In this document: positions 34,690 to 45,448 of the stretch, piece after piece
Layout: every line of letters begins with the position of its first letter
Position numbering within the stretch: the first letter of the stretch is position 1
From: Pyrrhosoma nymphula
Lineage: Eukaryota; Arthropoda; Insecta; Odonata; Coenagrionidae
DNA length: 64,000 nt
Assembly (NCBI GenBank): GCA_963573305.1
Contig: OY754334.1
Span: 88,967,848 to 89,031,847, forward strand
Direction of reading: 5' to 3'
Program-made: the position numbers and the translations under genes
The notes under the pieces: model-generated
Told to the model about the DNA's origin: nothing
Database searches by the model: none
Seen by the model: the letters and a program-made list of their open reading frames with translations, nothing else

Positions 34690-35050
34690 CATCACTGCCG
34701 CAAATACGGCGATGGAATTCAAAGAAATTACCATAGAAAAACATTGGCAGTCATGAATATGTTCATTCGTTGCCTAGCGCGGCATAAGTGCTGGTATAGG
34801 ATGCAACCGCATGGTTTGCGGCATCTTTGAAGTCCTCTGCTTCATCGCGTTGCCATCTTTGATGGACTGGTAGGGCCATCCAGTTCCTTTGTATCCTCCT
34901 AAATTGTCATTGGAATTAGGCAGGCTGGGTAGAGTAGTGGTCTGCGCATTGGCCAGGCAAGCCAAATGTCCGAGGTTCGATTCCCGGTTTAGGCCGATTT
35001 TTTTCATTTCTTTGCGTTCATATATGAATATATTCATCTCTGCCGAAAGT
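34690..35050 (+). repeat. tRNA-derived SINE, family B, with repeated tail block
   Basis: A tRNA-like head has A box tgggtagagtagtgg (34926-34940) and B box GGTTCGATTCC (34974-34984). A tail block, tctctgccgaaagtacggcg (35037-35056), is a near copy of tcactgccgcaaatacggcg (34691-34710) before the head. The block therefore flanks the tRNA head on both sides, suggesting tandem SINE insertions. Confidence 0.65.
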
Positions 35051-35099
35051 ACGGCGATTAAATGAATAGAAGTTTCCACGAGAAAAAAATCAGCCTGGA

Positions 35100-35215
35100 A
35101 TTCTTGGTAAATTAGGAATCCTGGGTAGCATGGTGGTGCATTTTCCCGGTATCCAAAGATCCGTGGTTCGATTCTAGGTTAAGCCCTTTTTTTCTCGTGG
35201 AAATTAATACATATT
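35100..35215 (+). repeat. tRNA-derived SINE, family B, second head
   Basis: An A-box-like tgggtagcatggtgg (35119-35133) and a B box GGTTCGATTCT (35165-35175), followed by tttctcgtggaaatt, which mirrors the end of the preceding unit (tttccacgagaaaa on the opposite strand). Confidence 0.6.
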
Positions 35216-35799
35216 TCAAATTTCATGCCGAGAAATTTTACAAAATTCATGACCAGTAGGACATATCACGAATTGCTTCGGCACCAATAGACCGAAACCA
35301 GTTTGGACACCATACAAATGCTCGTAAAAATGTTCCTCGTACGACTGCTGATAGGGTCGGGGACCTGAATCGATATGATAATGCAAAAAAATAAACCTGA
35401 AAAACTGTGCTTGAGATAGAGTCTCACTCACGGACAGAGAAATCAAGCAAGTAGTTGAATAGGCCAAAAGATTATGAGCAGCTCCTGCGTTTTAACGCAG
35501 TAGTAAAAAGCAATTTACTTTCACCTAAAATGGACTGCCACCATATACCGCCATGGATTGTAAATTACAGGAGGTACGAAAGGACCACATTCGTCGATGC
35601 ACCCAAACCTAAAACTACTAGTACAAGTCCGAAATGTCAGCCTTGCTTGCGCTTCCCTGGCACCCGTGTACTCAATGAAGTGCAACCAATCAGCAAAAAT
35701 TGATTTTTCAATTGCAATGTACTTTTCAACCCTAGTCTATTACCTTGAACTCCAATATGGCGACGGGAGCGGCTATCTATTCTCACTTGACCAGCATTA
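35216..35799. other. No recognised feature
   Basis: Short frames on both strands with no similarity. Confidence 0.35.
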
Positions 35800-35807
35800 G
35801 GTTAGCT

Positions 35808-36408
35808 CAGGGGTCTCCAAAGTACGGCCCGCGGGCCACATCTGGCCCGCGAGATGATTTTATCCGGCCCGCGGAAGAATTATGCGGAAATGCGCCGCAC
35901 GCGTTTCAAAATTTAAATCTCAGTTTAATAAGATTTTAAAAGCGTAAACACAGTAACATGATTCATATTAATGGTATTGTAATGAAAATATGAGAATCTG
36001 CTGGAAGTGTTCGTCGTCATCAATATATTTTTAATTTTTTTTGCTCCCCGACGATTCTGGTGGTCCGTATGCCCCTGAAATCCCGAAAAGCCATTGGCTT
36101 GTCTTCAGGTTTTTCAAGGGCCGAACCACCAGGACTTGACAAACATCCATGCCCTGGGCAAGTGAAAAACCGACCCAGGCGGGACTCGAACCCGCGAACC
36201 TCGGATTAGTAGGCGAGGACTTTACCCCGCCGCCACCGGAATTATATATTATTAATTTTATATACTCTGTAATCAGTTAATAAAATTTTCTGATTTCGAT
36301 AAAACTCATACCTATGTAAGGTTTCCTATTTCTTTTTTTACTACGGCCCGCTGAAGAGTGTTCAGGTAGCCATTATGGCCCTCATTACGATAAGTTTGGA
36401 GACCCCTG
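35808..36408. mobile_element. hAT-type element with perfect 8-bp duplication
   Basis: The left end is CAGGGGTCTCCAAAGTACGG. The right end on the minus strand is CAGGGGTCTCCAAACTTATC. Both are flanked by ggttagct (35800-35807 and 36409-36416), an exact 8-bp duplication. The internal cggcccgcgggcc motif is well known next to CAGGGGTC ends of hAT elements. The interior is non-coding and carries a SINE (36130-36240). Confidence 0.85.
36130..36240 (-). repeat. tRNA-derived SINE, family A, nested in the hAT element
   Basis: The minus strand has ggtggcggcggggtaaagtc and a B box GGTTCGAGTCC (plus 36181-36191), then the family A body (ttgcccagggcatggatg). It sits inside the hAT-type element, so it is younger than that element, or was mobilised with it. 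Confidence 0.7.
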
Positions 36409-36416
36409 GGTTAGCT

Positions 36417-38149
36417 CATGGGGAATGCAATAAGAGCGAGAAAAGTAAAACGCGAAAATTGATCAAGTCCTCGCAGCTACTAATTCTAAGAGATGAAAAC
36501 GTACCCTAGTATCAAAAAACCTTTTTTAATTCAATTAAACACCAAGTTGAGGATTCATCATATTGGAAAATTTCACAAATCCAAGAATGCTTACGATGTT
36601 CTTAGTTTTGGAAAAATGGGTCAATTTACGGCCATTACTATGCCATCGTGGCTATTACTGTGAAGTCTCAATGATCAATTCCCGTCCCGAAATTGTTTAT
36701 ATTATTATTGTAGCTTAGAATCGTAATACTAGATCCTGCGATAAAATTGAAATAGAGAGGATAATATGCCCGACGTGAAAGGTGGTATAGGGATATCTGT
36801 GACCGCAAAAATGGAATTATCTAAAAATACTTTATAAAAACCGCACTAACTCTCGCGCCGCTCAGATATTTACGGAATAACTCAATATTTATGGAATCAA
36901 CACGGATTTTTAAAGCTATGTTTATATAAACACATGTTTCGTAAGCATTTGAATTTCAAACACAGGAGTGTGAAGAAAACAGGCGAAGTATACGATCATT
37001 CCAGGAAGTGCATACGTTCTGTGAAACGAAAAGTTGATTCCGGAAGCAAAATATTGACTCGCTTTACACCAAAACCGAAAGAATTCTGGAAAACCGTATC
37101 TGTGATAAGAGTCAATGATTACAAAATAATACTCACCTCAATAGATACTCTGTTCAACTAAATCTGTATTTTTTTATTTACGGCAGACGTCGCTTGAATT
37201 CAAACTGTCCCAAATCTTTAATATGTTTAATTTTACACTCTAAAAAAGAAAAAAAAAGCGTTAGTGTTGTTTTTTCAGAAAAGAATCTTCTCTTCTGCCG
37301 ATTTAAATGTCAAAATTTTGGCGAGGTGGGTTTCTGAAATGGAGAGGGAGACGTTTCCCATGAAAAGTATTCTATACAATACACCGAATTATTTACTCAC
37401 TTTGACGAACTACATTTTTATTCATCTTTTCGTTAATTGTCCCCAAAACTGAAATATTGCAGAGCAAATCTGACCAGATCTTAGGAACTCAATCAAACAG
37501 ATTTAGGCAACTCACGAACATATGAAACGGTAACATTATGGGGGATATACCGTGGATGATTTCATGGTTGCAACCACCCAGAGAAGTGTTGGATATATAA
37601 TAATTGCTTTTACACGCTTTTAATTAGCTTCACTTGTCTGTCTGTCAGGGACAAATTTGTAATCAAAATTTGACCCACTTCCTGACCAGCAATCGCTCTA
37701 AAATTTGGCTAAAGTATTCCGGATGACGATACAATATTTCATTATATTATTGTATAGCATAGTACATTTCAGGCAATAAATATTTCAGTATTCAGTATTA
37801 ATTATATAATTAGTATTTATATTTATTATACTTTGTCCTTGGTTCGAGCCCAAAGAGGGCATCGATTAAATGAAAAAACGAAAGCTTTCCGCGTAGAACA
37901 AATTTCTTTCACCCATTGAAATCTGAAATAATTGAGCTAGGAGTTTGGCACTTGGACCAAAATGAAGCCAAAACATTTTATTATTTAATTTTATCAGTTG
38001 TTTTTCCTCTGCCTATCGAAAATATAAACATTTGAGCTTTGCGTGAAATATTTATGTAAATTAAACTTTTCTTTAAATAAAGCCTTTTTTTAAATAAGGC
38101 TTTATTTTTTGTTTGAAGATTTTTGCAGCTTTATTTTTGTGTATAAATG
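36417..38149. other. AT-rich spacer; hairpin at its end
   Basis: No recognised protein. At 38075-38110 aataaagcc is followed by ggctttatt, a short hairpin just before the 3' end of the Penelope-like element on the minus strand. Confidence 0.4.
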
Positions 38150-39310
38150 ATGATTTTTTCGGGGTTTGCTGCGAAATGTTCATTTTTAAAAAACTCAACG
38201 TTTCGCTTCTCCTACTGGAAGCGTCATCAAGAAAATGAGCGTTTTTTAGCTTCAGCTCGGCCTTATATAGATGCGTCGATGTCCGTTGCACCATTGTTGG
38301 GCCAATTTGATTTTTGTGCGGTAGACGTTAGCCGTCTGGCCTTTGCAGGAGCCAGGAACCCTTTCCAAACCCGGCTCAGGTTATATCCATCCTACCTATT
38401 GAAATATTTTGGTCTTTCGGCTATTTCTATGGCCTCACGTATTAAGCGTGGACGGTATTCTTGCGTCTTAGGAGAGACCCATGTTTGGTCGAACATTATG
38501 CTATGTCAAGGGCTTGAGGCGGAATGTTCAGCGACCACTGATGTGTCCCATTTATGTAGCTCCATCGCTCTCTTGTGCTCTTTAAGCCTTTGAGAGATAG
38601 CTCGCTTACTCTGCCCCACATAGCTTCTGCCGCAGCGGCAGGGAACCTCATACGCTCCCATAGATTGAAGGGGAGGATGGCTATCCTTCGGTGAGGGTAG
38701 GATGTTTTTTATTTTCTTCACCGTGCAGAAGCGAGTCACGATGTTTCCTCTATGAAGGACTTTAAAAACTCTATCAGTGATTCCGGAGATTTAGGAAAGT
38801 TTTGCGCACGCCAATGGTTTCTTCTTACGGTCGTCGTCATTATGGTGCTGTTGCCATTCTTTCATTGTTCTTTTTATGAAGGAGGTGCTGTAGCCATTTC
38901 CTTTGAGAAACCATATAAGATCTTCCTTCCTTCATTTCTTTGTCGATACTTTCAATATCAGATACGATTCTGGCGCGGTGGCTTAAAGTTTTAATAACGC
39001 AAGACTTATGCATTGGAGGGTGATGGGACGCCGAATTCAAATGCCTATCGGCGTGGGTTTTCTTTCTGTAGACCGAATGTCCTAGACTCCCATCTATTCT
39101 CCTATTCACCAGGACATCCAAAAATGGCAGACAACCTCCTTCTTCCTGCTATTTCGTAAATTTAATGTCTGGATGGATACTGTTGAGGTGTTCATAGAAA
39201 GCCTCCAGCTTCTCCTTTCCATGTGGCCAGATTACAAAAGTGTCATCCACATATCTGAGCCAGCACGATGGCTTATCTACAGAGGAGTACAGTGCCTTCT
39301 TTAAAAAAAA
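38150..39310 (-). pseudogene. Penelope-like retroelement, 5'-truncated, with GIY-YIG domain
   Basis: On the minus strand from 39310, the reading is SSVDKPSCWLRYVDDTFVIW, with the YVDD catalytic box of reverse transcriptase. FLDVLVNRRIDGSLGHSVYR, RKKTHADRHLNSASHHPPMH and an HRA block follow, all characteristic of Penelope-like elements. After frame changes near 38800, the last frame (38739-38506) reads MGAYEVPCRCGRSYVGQSKR and ISQRLKEHKRA, the GIY-YIG endonuclease start with its YVG and R-x3-H features. The element begins abruptly at 39310, as in 5'-truncated retrotransposons. One in-frame TAG near 39155 and frameshifts make it inactive. Confidence 0.85.
38197..38230 (-). ncRNA. Stem-loop after the Penelope-like GIY-YIG domain
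   Basis: On the minus strand: TTGATGAC, stem GCTTC, loop, stem GAAGC, then GAAACG. It lies about 270 bp after the end of the last open GIY-YIG frame. It links the stem-loop seen in several solo units of the window to a Penelope-type element. The order resembles the CTGATGA...GAAA core of hammerhead ribozymes, with the first C replaced by T and one extra base before the stem. Confidence 0.4.
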
Positions 39311-39814
39311 AACTCCATATATTAATTGTCTGTAACGGGAGAGAGGGGGGACCGCTCGACCGGGACCTAATGTCTGGAAAGAGTGTGGATCAAAATATAT
39401 TTAACATAGAATTATCAGCATATTTTGTATCATATTGTTTAATTGCTAAGGCATTTCAATGGTAAAAGTAGTAATTTTTAAACTATACAAACAAACAGGT
39501 GGAATTCATAAATTGTTTGGATTCCCACAGTCCTAGTGCAACCTCCTACTAATGTTGCAATCCTCCCTAGAATAGGAGGGCAGGCAGTGTGGATGGTGGG
39601 ATGAGGAGGATGGGATAGGAGGGGAGGGGAATATATGATCTCTGTACACGTGGGAAGGACGCCTACGGCGTAGTGAAAGGCAGAGCGATGGGAGGTAAAC
39701 AGCAGCGTACGGAACCACCAGCATCCAACCCCAAGGTCAGTTTCATAGTTCAGGGTGAAGCTCGCTTATGCTCCGTTTCCGCTACGCTCATATTAATAAT
39801 AATAATGTCTCTAT
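39311..39814. other. No recognised feature
   Basis: Unassigned DNA between the Penelope-like element and a SINE. Confidence 0.35.
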
Positions 39815-39995
39815 GGGTAACAGCTGAAGCCAATTAATACCTATTTGGTATACAGACGAACACATACAACCAAGCCCTGGGAGGTGAAAATCTAACCCAG
39901 GGGGGATTCAAACCCGCGACCTTTGGTACGAGTACTTTACGACTTTACCCCGCCGCGGTAAAGTCCTCGGCGCGCCGACACCGCGGTGCACCGGG
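39815..39995 (-). repeat. tRNA-derived SINE, family A, with duplicated head
   Basis: The minus strand has gcggcggggtaaagtc, a B box with one change (GGTTTGAATCC, plus 39905-39915) and the body ctcccagggcttggttgtat, then ttggcttcagctgttaccca shared with the 33575 copy. Upstream the head has an extra inverted gcggggtaaag copy. Confidence 0.7.
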
Positions 39996-40017
39996 GCCGA
40001 CTTCAGCCGATTAGGGC

Positions 40018-40418
40018 TTACGCTGGTCACATTTTGTAATGGAAACGCCAGTTAGCGCCAACTGTGATAAGATTTCTTATCACGGTCGGCTGACGTTTGA
40101 CGACCCTGTTTGGCGGGATACGCCGGTTTTGAAGTCGCAGTGGGAACGCTAGTCACATGATTCCGAAGAGCGGAAGAGTTATCCCCAGTTCTTTCTTCGC
40201 CGAACTTCTTATTCCTTGGCGACCTGGTGACGGAGAAAGTTTCCTTGCATTCTTGAACACCAGCGCAATTACTTGTGTCTCCATTCTTTTCCTTAACAAC
40301 TTTCTTCGTCATTTCACCGTGCACCAATCATGGTTCCCAGAAGGCTGTTCGTAACGCGGGTTAGATAGCTCCTTATGGGACGCTGTTTGGTAACCTGGAA
40401 TTTTCTAGCCAGCGTAAA
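40018..40418. repeat. Candidate element with TTACGCTGG ends
   Basis: The left end is ttacgctggtcacattttgt (40018). The minus-strand right end is tttacgctggctagaaaatt. Inside is a perfect hairpin, gtgataaga / tcttatcac (40065-40083). No target duplication is visible. A minus-strand frame of 91 codons (40327-40052) has an ATG but no known domain. Confidence 0.35.
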
Positions 40419-40514
40419 TGAACGTAATGGAAACAATGCATTAGCCTAGCAGGCCTCGCTAAAGATCGTGACCGGTACGCTGCGGACGATTTTGAGGTTG
40501 AGAGGGTCAATTAG

Positions 40515-40760
40515 GGGATCGAGTTGGTGTGATGGCTAGAGTAGGTACTTGCTCCTCATCCCGAGGGATTGGGTTCGAATCTAGGCAGTGACGAAGATGT
40601 TTCAGTGAAATCCCGAACCGTACTAGGGTGGCATATTGGGAGCCCTTCAATGTCGCACTCAGTCCGAAGGATGGAAAATTTTTAACTACGAGCCCCTTGG
40701 CACCTTTCGTTGAGAGGAGGCTTATCCCAACACCAGGTTTCTCTCTACCCATCCTCAATT
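40515..40760 (+). repeat. tRNA-derived SINE, family C
   Basis: A box tggctagagtagg (40533-40545) and B box GGTTCGAATCT (40572-40582), followed by a body of about 180 bp including ccgaaccgtactagggtggc. It is related in head only to the minus-strand SINE at 42665. Confidence 0.65.
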
Positions 40761-42230
40761 TCTCAAAAAATCCATCTTTAATCCAACCAAATCACTAATC
40801 CTTCATGGCGCAAAAGGCCTAGCTCCTCAAATAGCCAGCCAGTCAAGGTCTATTTCCTAAAACCGGTTTCTACGTGTGGATAGGTAGGTATAACCTGAGT
40901 GTATTTTTTTATTTTAGCCACCAATATTTAAATGTGACTGCATTTTACTTCCACTCCTCACCTCCATCCTCCATTTCCCTAATCTCCTCCATTCCTTTCC
41001 GAGTATTAGCGTTCTGCGCATCCGCCTGCCACCAGCTTTTACAAGAGATATCCGATCAAGAGATTCATACTCATAATCGTGTGAGAACTCCTCATGGCGT
41101 GACTAGACTAGTATAGCTTTGGTTCAGTTAAATGTTCTCAACAGTTCTAGCCATTATGGAGATGGCGACCGACAACTGAGGTCATTGGCGCGATTTCCTT
41201 CAACCACACTCACTCATTTCTTTCTTGGTCGCGCCCTTACTTGCTTGTCATTCTTTGATTCTGTGACGCCATTCGCTCACGATCGTAAACAACACACATT
41301 CCTATCAACTTTTTCATACCTGGAACATTCAAGTCACATTCTTTCGCGATCAATTATTCTCGCCTACTATCCTTTACTTGTTTTTCCGCCAATATTTCTG
41401 TAGTGAAAAAAGATTTAATGCTTTCCGCAATATATCACTAATATTTCTGTAGTGCGGCACACTCACCCGACACTAATCTTATCATGACACACCCAATTTT
41501 CAATTCGTTCCATAATTTCGTTGCTCCTTATCGAACAATATATGTTAATAAGGAAGCCTAATGGCAAAGAGTGAAGCAATTGTATATACCCTTATTTAAT
41601 TCAGTGATTAGCGAGGATCAGCTATTAAGGGTGAGGCGAAGATACACCCTATTTTCTGGTAGAAAGATTGATGTAAATGTAGTACATATTAATATATATT
41701 CAAGGTGAGAACACAACAACTTTAATTGCTTTGATTTTATCACTAGACTTGAGAAAATAAAACTGGGGTTAAGAATTCGAAAATATCAATAAAAATGAAT
41801 ATGAAGCTTAGAATTTTCTTTTATAAGCATGGTTTTGGACACTGCCATATTTTTACTCTCAACATATATGCTACAGTATAACCAAATTACCTTCCTAAAA
41901 TTAGCTGTGTATCAGAGGTGGCTTGAGGCCTGGTTTACCGTGAGGTACTCGCTTGAGAGTTCTAATCGCCAAAAATATTGGTATAATTGGTATTTCCTTG
42001 CTTTACAGTAATGCACTCATTAAAGATAGTAATACGATTCATAAGGAATAAATATTTATCAATTCTTCCATGAGACAGCCTTACTTGAATATTGGATAAG
42101 AAGGCTATGTGGAGAGACGAAAATTGACCTTATCCGGGTGTTAAATTTCCCTTTCAGCTATAAAATGACCAGAGGGAATAGTTTCATTAGTTTAAAATAA
42201 TCTTGTCGTCCATATTTTTTATTAAAATCG
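40761..42230. other. Mostly empty; short direct repeat
   Basis: No recognised protein. The 15-mer aatatttctgtagtg occurs twice (41391-41405 and 41440-41454). Confidence 0.4.
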
Positions 42231-42452
42231 AGCGTTAAAGACTGATAGACGTAATCCTGTTTCCTTCTAAACCGATCTTAATCAGTAGGCAACTTCTAAT
42301 AATTAAATAGTGAATATGAGGCGTAAATCCTTGGCGCATTGAGATAAACCTTTTATTCTCCCCGTAGTGTCACCGGAGGAACTAAACGACGCATTATTAT
42401 TTTCCTTGACCCTCTTGCTCGGGGGGTCGTGAGGGGAAATTATTCGATCATT
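42231..42452. repeat. Direct repeat, copy 1
   Basis: About 220 bp, including ctgatagacgtaatcctgtt and ttgaccctcttgctcggggg, repeated at 42973-43194 with over 90 percent identity, offset 742 bp. The ends are not LTR-like. Confidence 0.8.
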
Positions 42453-42664
42453 ATTGCATTAGCATAAAACGCTAATTCTTGTCAGGAGGCGAAACCTTTC
42501 AAGCATGCACTACACTATAGGTATGCCACCAATGTAAGAGGGACCGTTTGTATCAATGTACTTTGCAACTACATATATGAACAGAGATACAAGAACTATA
42601 CCACAAACGTGCACGGTGTGGTGTTAGTACTTCCTGTTAACGAAAGGCGACCAAGTAGGTCTGC

Positions 42665-42840
42665 AGATTACCATCCCATCCCTAAAAATGGGGTTCTAAT
42701 CTTGGAAGTGCTTTCCACATGCCATCCGAGTGGGGACTGCAATTCCACAGAGGAAAAAAATACCACTGCCGGGATTTGAATCCGACCCTCGGGATGGCAA
42801 GCCGTAACTCCAGCCACAATACCAATGCGATCATCAAGAG
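42665..42840 (-). repeat. tRNA-derived SINE, family C-like
   Basis: The minus strand has an A-box-like tggctggagttacgg and a B box GGATTCAAATCC (plus 42772-42783). It lies between the two direct repeat copies. Confidence 0.6.
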
Positions 42841-42972
42841 AAAGGGGACGATATTGCGTAAGGAAGTGGGAAGGGGAAGGAGAAGGCGAATATGTTTTAT
42901 GAATGGAATGGAGAGAGGATGGAACATATGCCGTGATGAAGACAGAAATTGCGTAAGAATAAGGTGTTAGCG
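42841..42972 (+). pseudogene. RTE LINE tail
   Basis: Reads GRRRRICFMNGMERGWNICR, which matches the very C-terminal RTE segment seen as GRNRIGFMDGMKI at 50314. Only about 40 codons remain. Confidence 0.5.
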
Positions 42973-43194
42973 GTTTTAAACGACTGATAGACGTAATCCT
43001 GTTTCCTTCTAAACCGATCTTAAACAGTAGGCAACTTCTAATAATAAAATAGTGAATATGAGGCGTAAATCCTTGGCGCATTGAGATAAACTTTTTACTC
43101 CCCCCGTAGAGTCATCGGAGGAACTAAACGACGCATTATTATTTTCCTTGACCCTCTTGCTCGGGGGGTCGTGAGGGAAAATGATTCAATCATT
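42973..43194. repeat. Direct repeat, copy 2
   Basis: Second copy of the block at 42231-42452. The duplicated unit may have carried the SINE and RTE scrap, or the latter may have landed between the copies. Confidence 0.8.
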
Positions 43195-43825
43195 CGAATA
43201 CAGTAGGTCATAGGCGTTAGTCTAGACCTCATGTGACGCACGATTGCATTTTTGGAGTGAGAAAAAAACACCCACCTTTAATTTCTTTACATCTCTTTGC
43301 CGATGAAAAATCTCTTAAGGCTACCACAAATTGCATTACATACCAGGCTGTGGATCATGTAGCGTAGGTCGCGGTCATCAAGTACTTCATAAGGAAGAAA
43401 TAAATAACATTAGAACCAGCCACTCTCCCTTTACTCGGTTAAAATTGTTAGTTTCATATAGTTTAATATTACCTTAATGAGGATGGAATATGGCTTTCCG
43501 AGTCACTTTATTGGTATAGGTATAGCGAAACTTGGTGGCACTCACCAGCGAAAGATTAGTGGACACTGACCGTAAACCAAGCGTTGATGAGCGGGCAAAG
43601 TTATCGAAGGACTCCCACAGGGTCCTATGGAAAAAGGCTCGGCCGCTTCATCCCAAATCACATATATACTTTCCTCTCCTTGGCGTCATGTTCTTCACAA
43701 CCGAGTGCCAACAAGTTTTGCTACACCTATACCATCCCATTTCTAACTAAAAGTAAGTCTCAAGAGACGTAGATTAGTCAATTATTATATTCTATATTCA
43801 TTTCCCTAAATGAAATTAAGCGTTG
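43195..43825. other. No recognised feature
   Basis: Two overlapping plus-strand frames near 43532-43772 show no similarity. Confidence 0.35.
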
Positions 43826-43940
43826 TGTATTCCACACTTTTTTTATTTCCGGCCATGATTTCGACAATAATTTTCGATATCATTACCTTGCTAATGGCAA
43901 TTATTGTCGAAACCATGGTCGGGAATAAAAGAGTGGAACA
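43826..43940. repeat. Penelope-type palindrome with stem-loop motif
   Basis: The left arm (43826-43872) and the right arm (43899-43940) are reverse complements at about 88 percent, for example atgatttcgacaataatt against aattattgtcgaaaccat. The loop-proximal part reads ccttgctaat, then ggcaattattgtc and GAAAC. Confidence 0.65.
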
Positions 43941-44669
43941 TACAAAGTACAAATTCATTTAGTGACGTGTACCAATTCCATAAAGTTACGCTGGAAACCT
44001 TAGCTTTTTTAATCCATTGCTTACGACACGAGTCGACTAAAGCTGTAATAATATGGAACGTGCGTAAGGAAGTGGGAAGGGGCATTATTTCCGTAATGAT
44101 TATTGCAATTTTCTGAAAACAGAAAAACTGATTTATATAGGTGCTATCATTTTATGGACATTTCATTTCTTGGAATACACGCATTACAAATCAGATTTTG
44201 CAAAGAAAAAATACAGGACTGTATACCATTAAGAGATAGTTTATTCAAATTTTAGATCCACTATCGTAATTGATCCCAAAAAAACTCAAGCATCGACCAG
44301 AATATTAATTTCATTGTATATTACCAAACAGAGAGACCCAGTGTCGGCAATTGCGCCCTCTAAACGAAAGGTGCCGAGGAGACCACGATTTAGCGTAGCT
44401 CCGACTGACAGAGTAACATACCTAATAGACGTGCTCTCTACACAGCTTCCCCGTAGGGATAGGGATTCTGCTGAAATCTTCACCACCGCCGGTATTCGGG
44501 AAACATTTTTGCTACACTAATCCGATTCTGTCCGCTGACGCGATTCTCCTTCTAATACCAACCTACTACTTCCCTTTGGGTTATCCTGTAACTGTTCTAC
44601 TAATGTGTTTCTTTTAAAACCCATGAATGCATTTCGAAACGCTTCCTTTGTAGTGGCAAAAGCACTACA
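43941..44669. other. No recognised feature
   Basis: A plus-strand frame of about 68 codons (44314-44520) is open on both strands but unrecognised. Confidence 0.3.
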
Positions 44670-44830
44670 CATGCTGCCGCTTTATTTTTTAGTGATAACT
44701 GTCTCGAAGGCGCACTTCGGACGCCAGTAAGGGCCTGCTGCGCTACAGCCACCATGTTTCGCTACCGCTTTACACCCTGCCGCTTTATTTTTCTGTGGTA
44801 ACTCTATGGAAGGCGTGCTTCGGCCGTCGC
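44670..44830. repeat. Imperfect tandem duplication
   Basis: ctgccgctttattttt begins both copies (44673 and 44778), and each continues with gtgataact or gtggtaact and a ggcg-gcttcgg block. Offset about 106 bp. Confidence 0.55.
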
Positions 44831-45253
44831 CGTGGTGTAATCCGTGAGTCGATTCTCCGCCGGCCGCAGTCGTTGGGGAATCAGTGACGCGCCCGGCCGC
44901 GAAAGCTACTACAAGAGATATCCGATCTCTCGGATACTCTCTTCCTTCCGCAAGTGCATACATGTCGTGGGATCACATGCGGAACGATAACCGGGCGACC
45001 TTGGAGGCCGGACATGGGGGGAGCTACTCGCGGGTCGTCGTGCGAAACCTGTGTACCTTAGTCCGTTTCCATCTTCTTTTGCCGCCGATTTTACCTCATT
45101 TCTTCCGATGAGGCTGTATCGCTGAAGGAGAAAGGAGATATCTATTTTTTTTCAAGTTTGCTATACTTGCTTCAAATAGCAGCGTTCTTGACCCATTTAA
45201 TCCCACAAGATTTTGCACCACTCCGACCGATATTCATCCTTGAATTACATGTG
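44831..45253. other. GC-rich then AT-rich spacer, no recognised feature
   Basis: 44831-45060 is CpG-containing and GC-rich (gcgcccggccgcgaaag) but has no convincing exon. The rest is ordinary AT-rich DNA. Confidence 0.3.
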
Positions 45254-45261
45254 AATGACAG

Positions 45262-45440
45262 CATAGGCGTATCTAGAAGCGTCTGAAGGGGGGAGGGGGG
45301 TCACCACCACTGAAAGGGGGGGGGGGGTTACATAGGGGGTATGGGAAGTATTCCATACCCTCCATGTTAAATTTTATATCAATGGGAGGGGTTACAATCT
45401 CCAAACCCCCCCCCCCCCTTTCTCCCTGGATACGCCTATG
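45262..45440. mobile_element. Intact 179-bp element with perfect 8-bp duplication
   Basis: The left end is CATAGGCGTATCTAGAAGCG. The right end on the minus strand is CATAGGCGTATCCAGGGAGA. The exact 8-bp flanks are aatgacag at 45254-45261 and 45441-45448. Inside each end is a G or C run of 12 or more. The centre holds a palindrome (gggtatggga...tccatacc). Its size and 8-bp duplication suggest a hAT-type MITE. Confidence 0.85.
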
Positions 45441-45448
45441 AATGACAG

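Noticed and set aside
40052..40327. 91-codon minus-strand frame with ATG
   Set aside because: Composition looks acceptable, but there is no recognised domain and it lies within a probable repeat with inverted ends.
42231..43194. Direct repeats as LTRs of a retrotransposon
   Set aside because: The repeats do not start with TG and end with CA, there is no primer binding site or polypurine tract, and the interior holds unrelated SINE and RTE scraps.
44286..44520. Frames open on both strands at 44286-44520
   Set aside because: Open on both strands over the same 200 bp without similarity; probably a GC effect.
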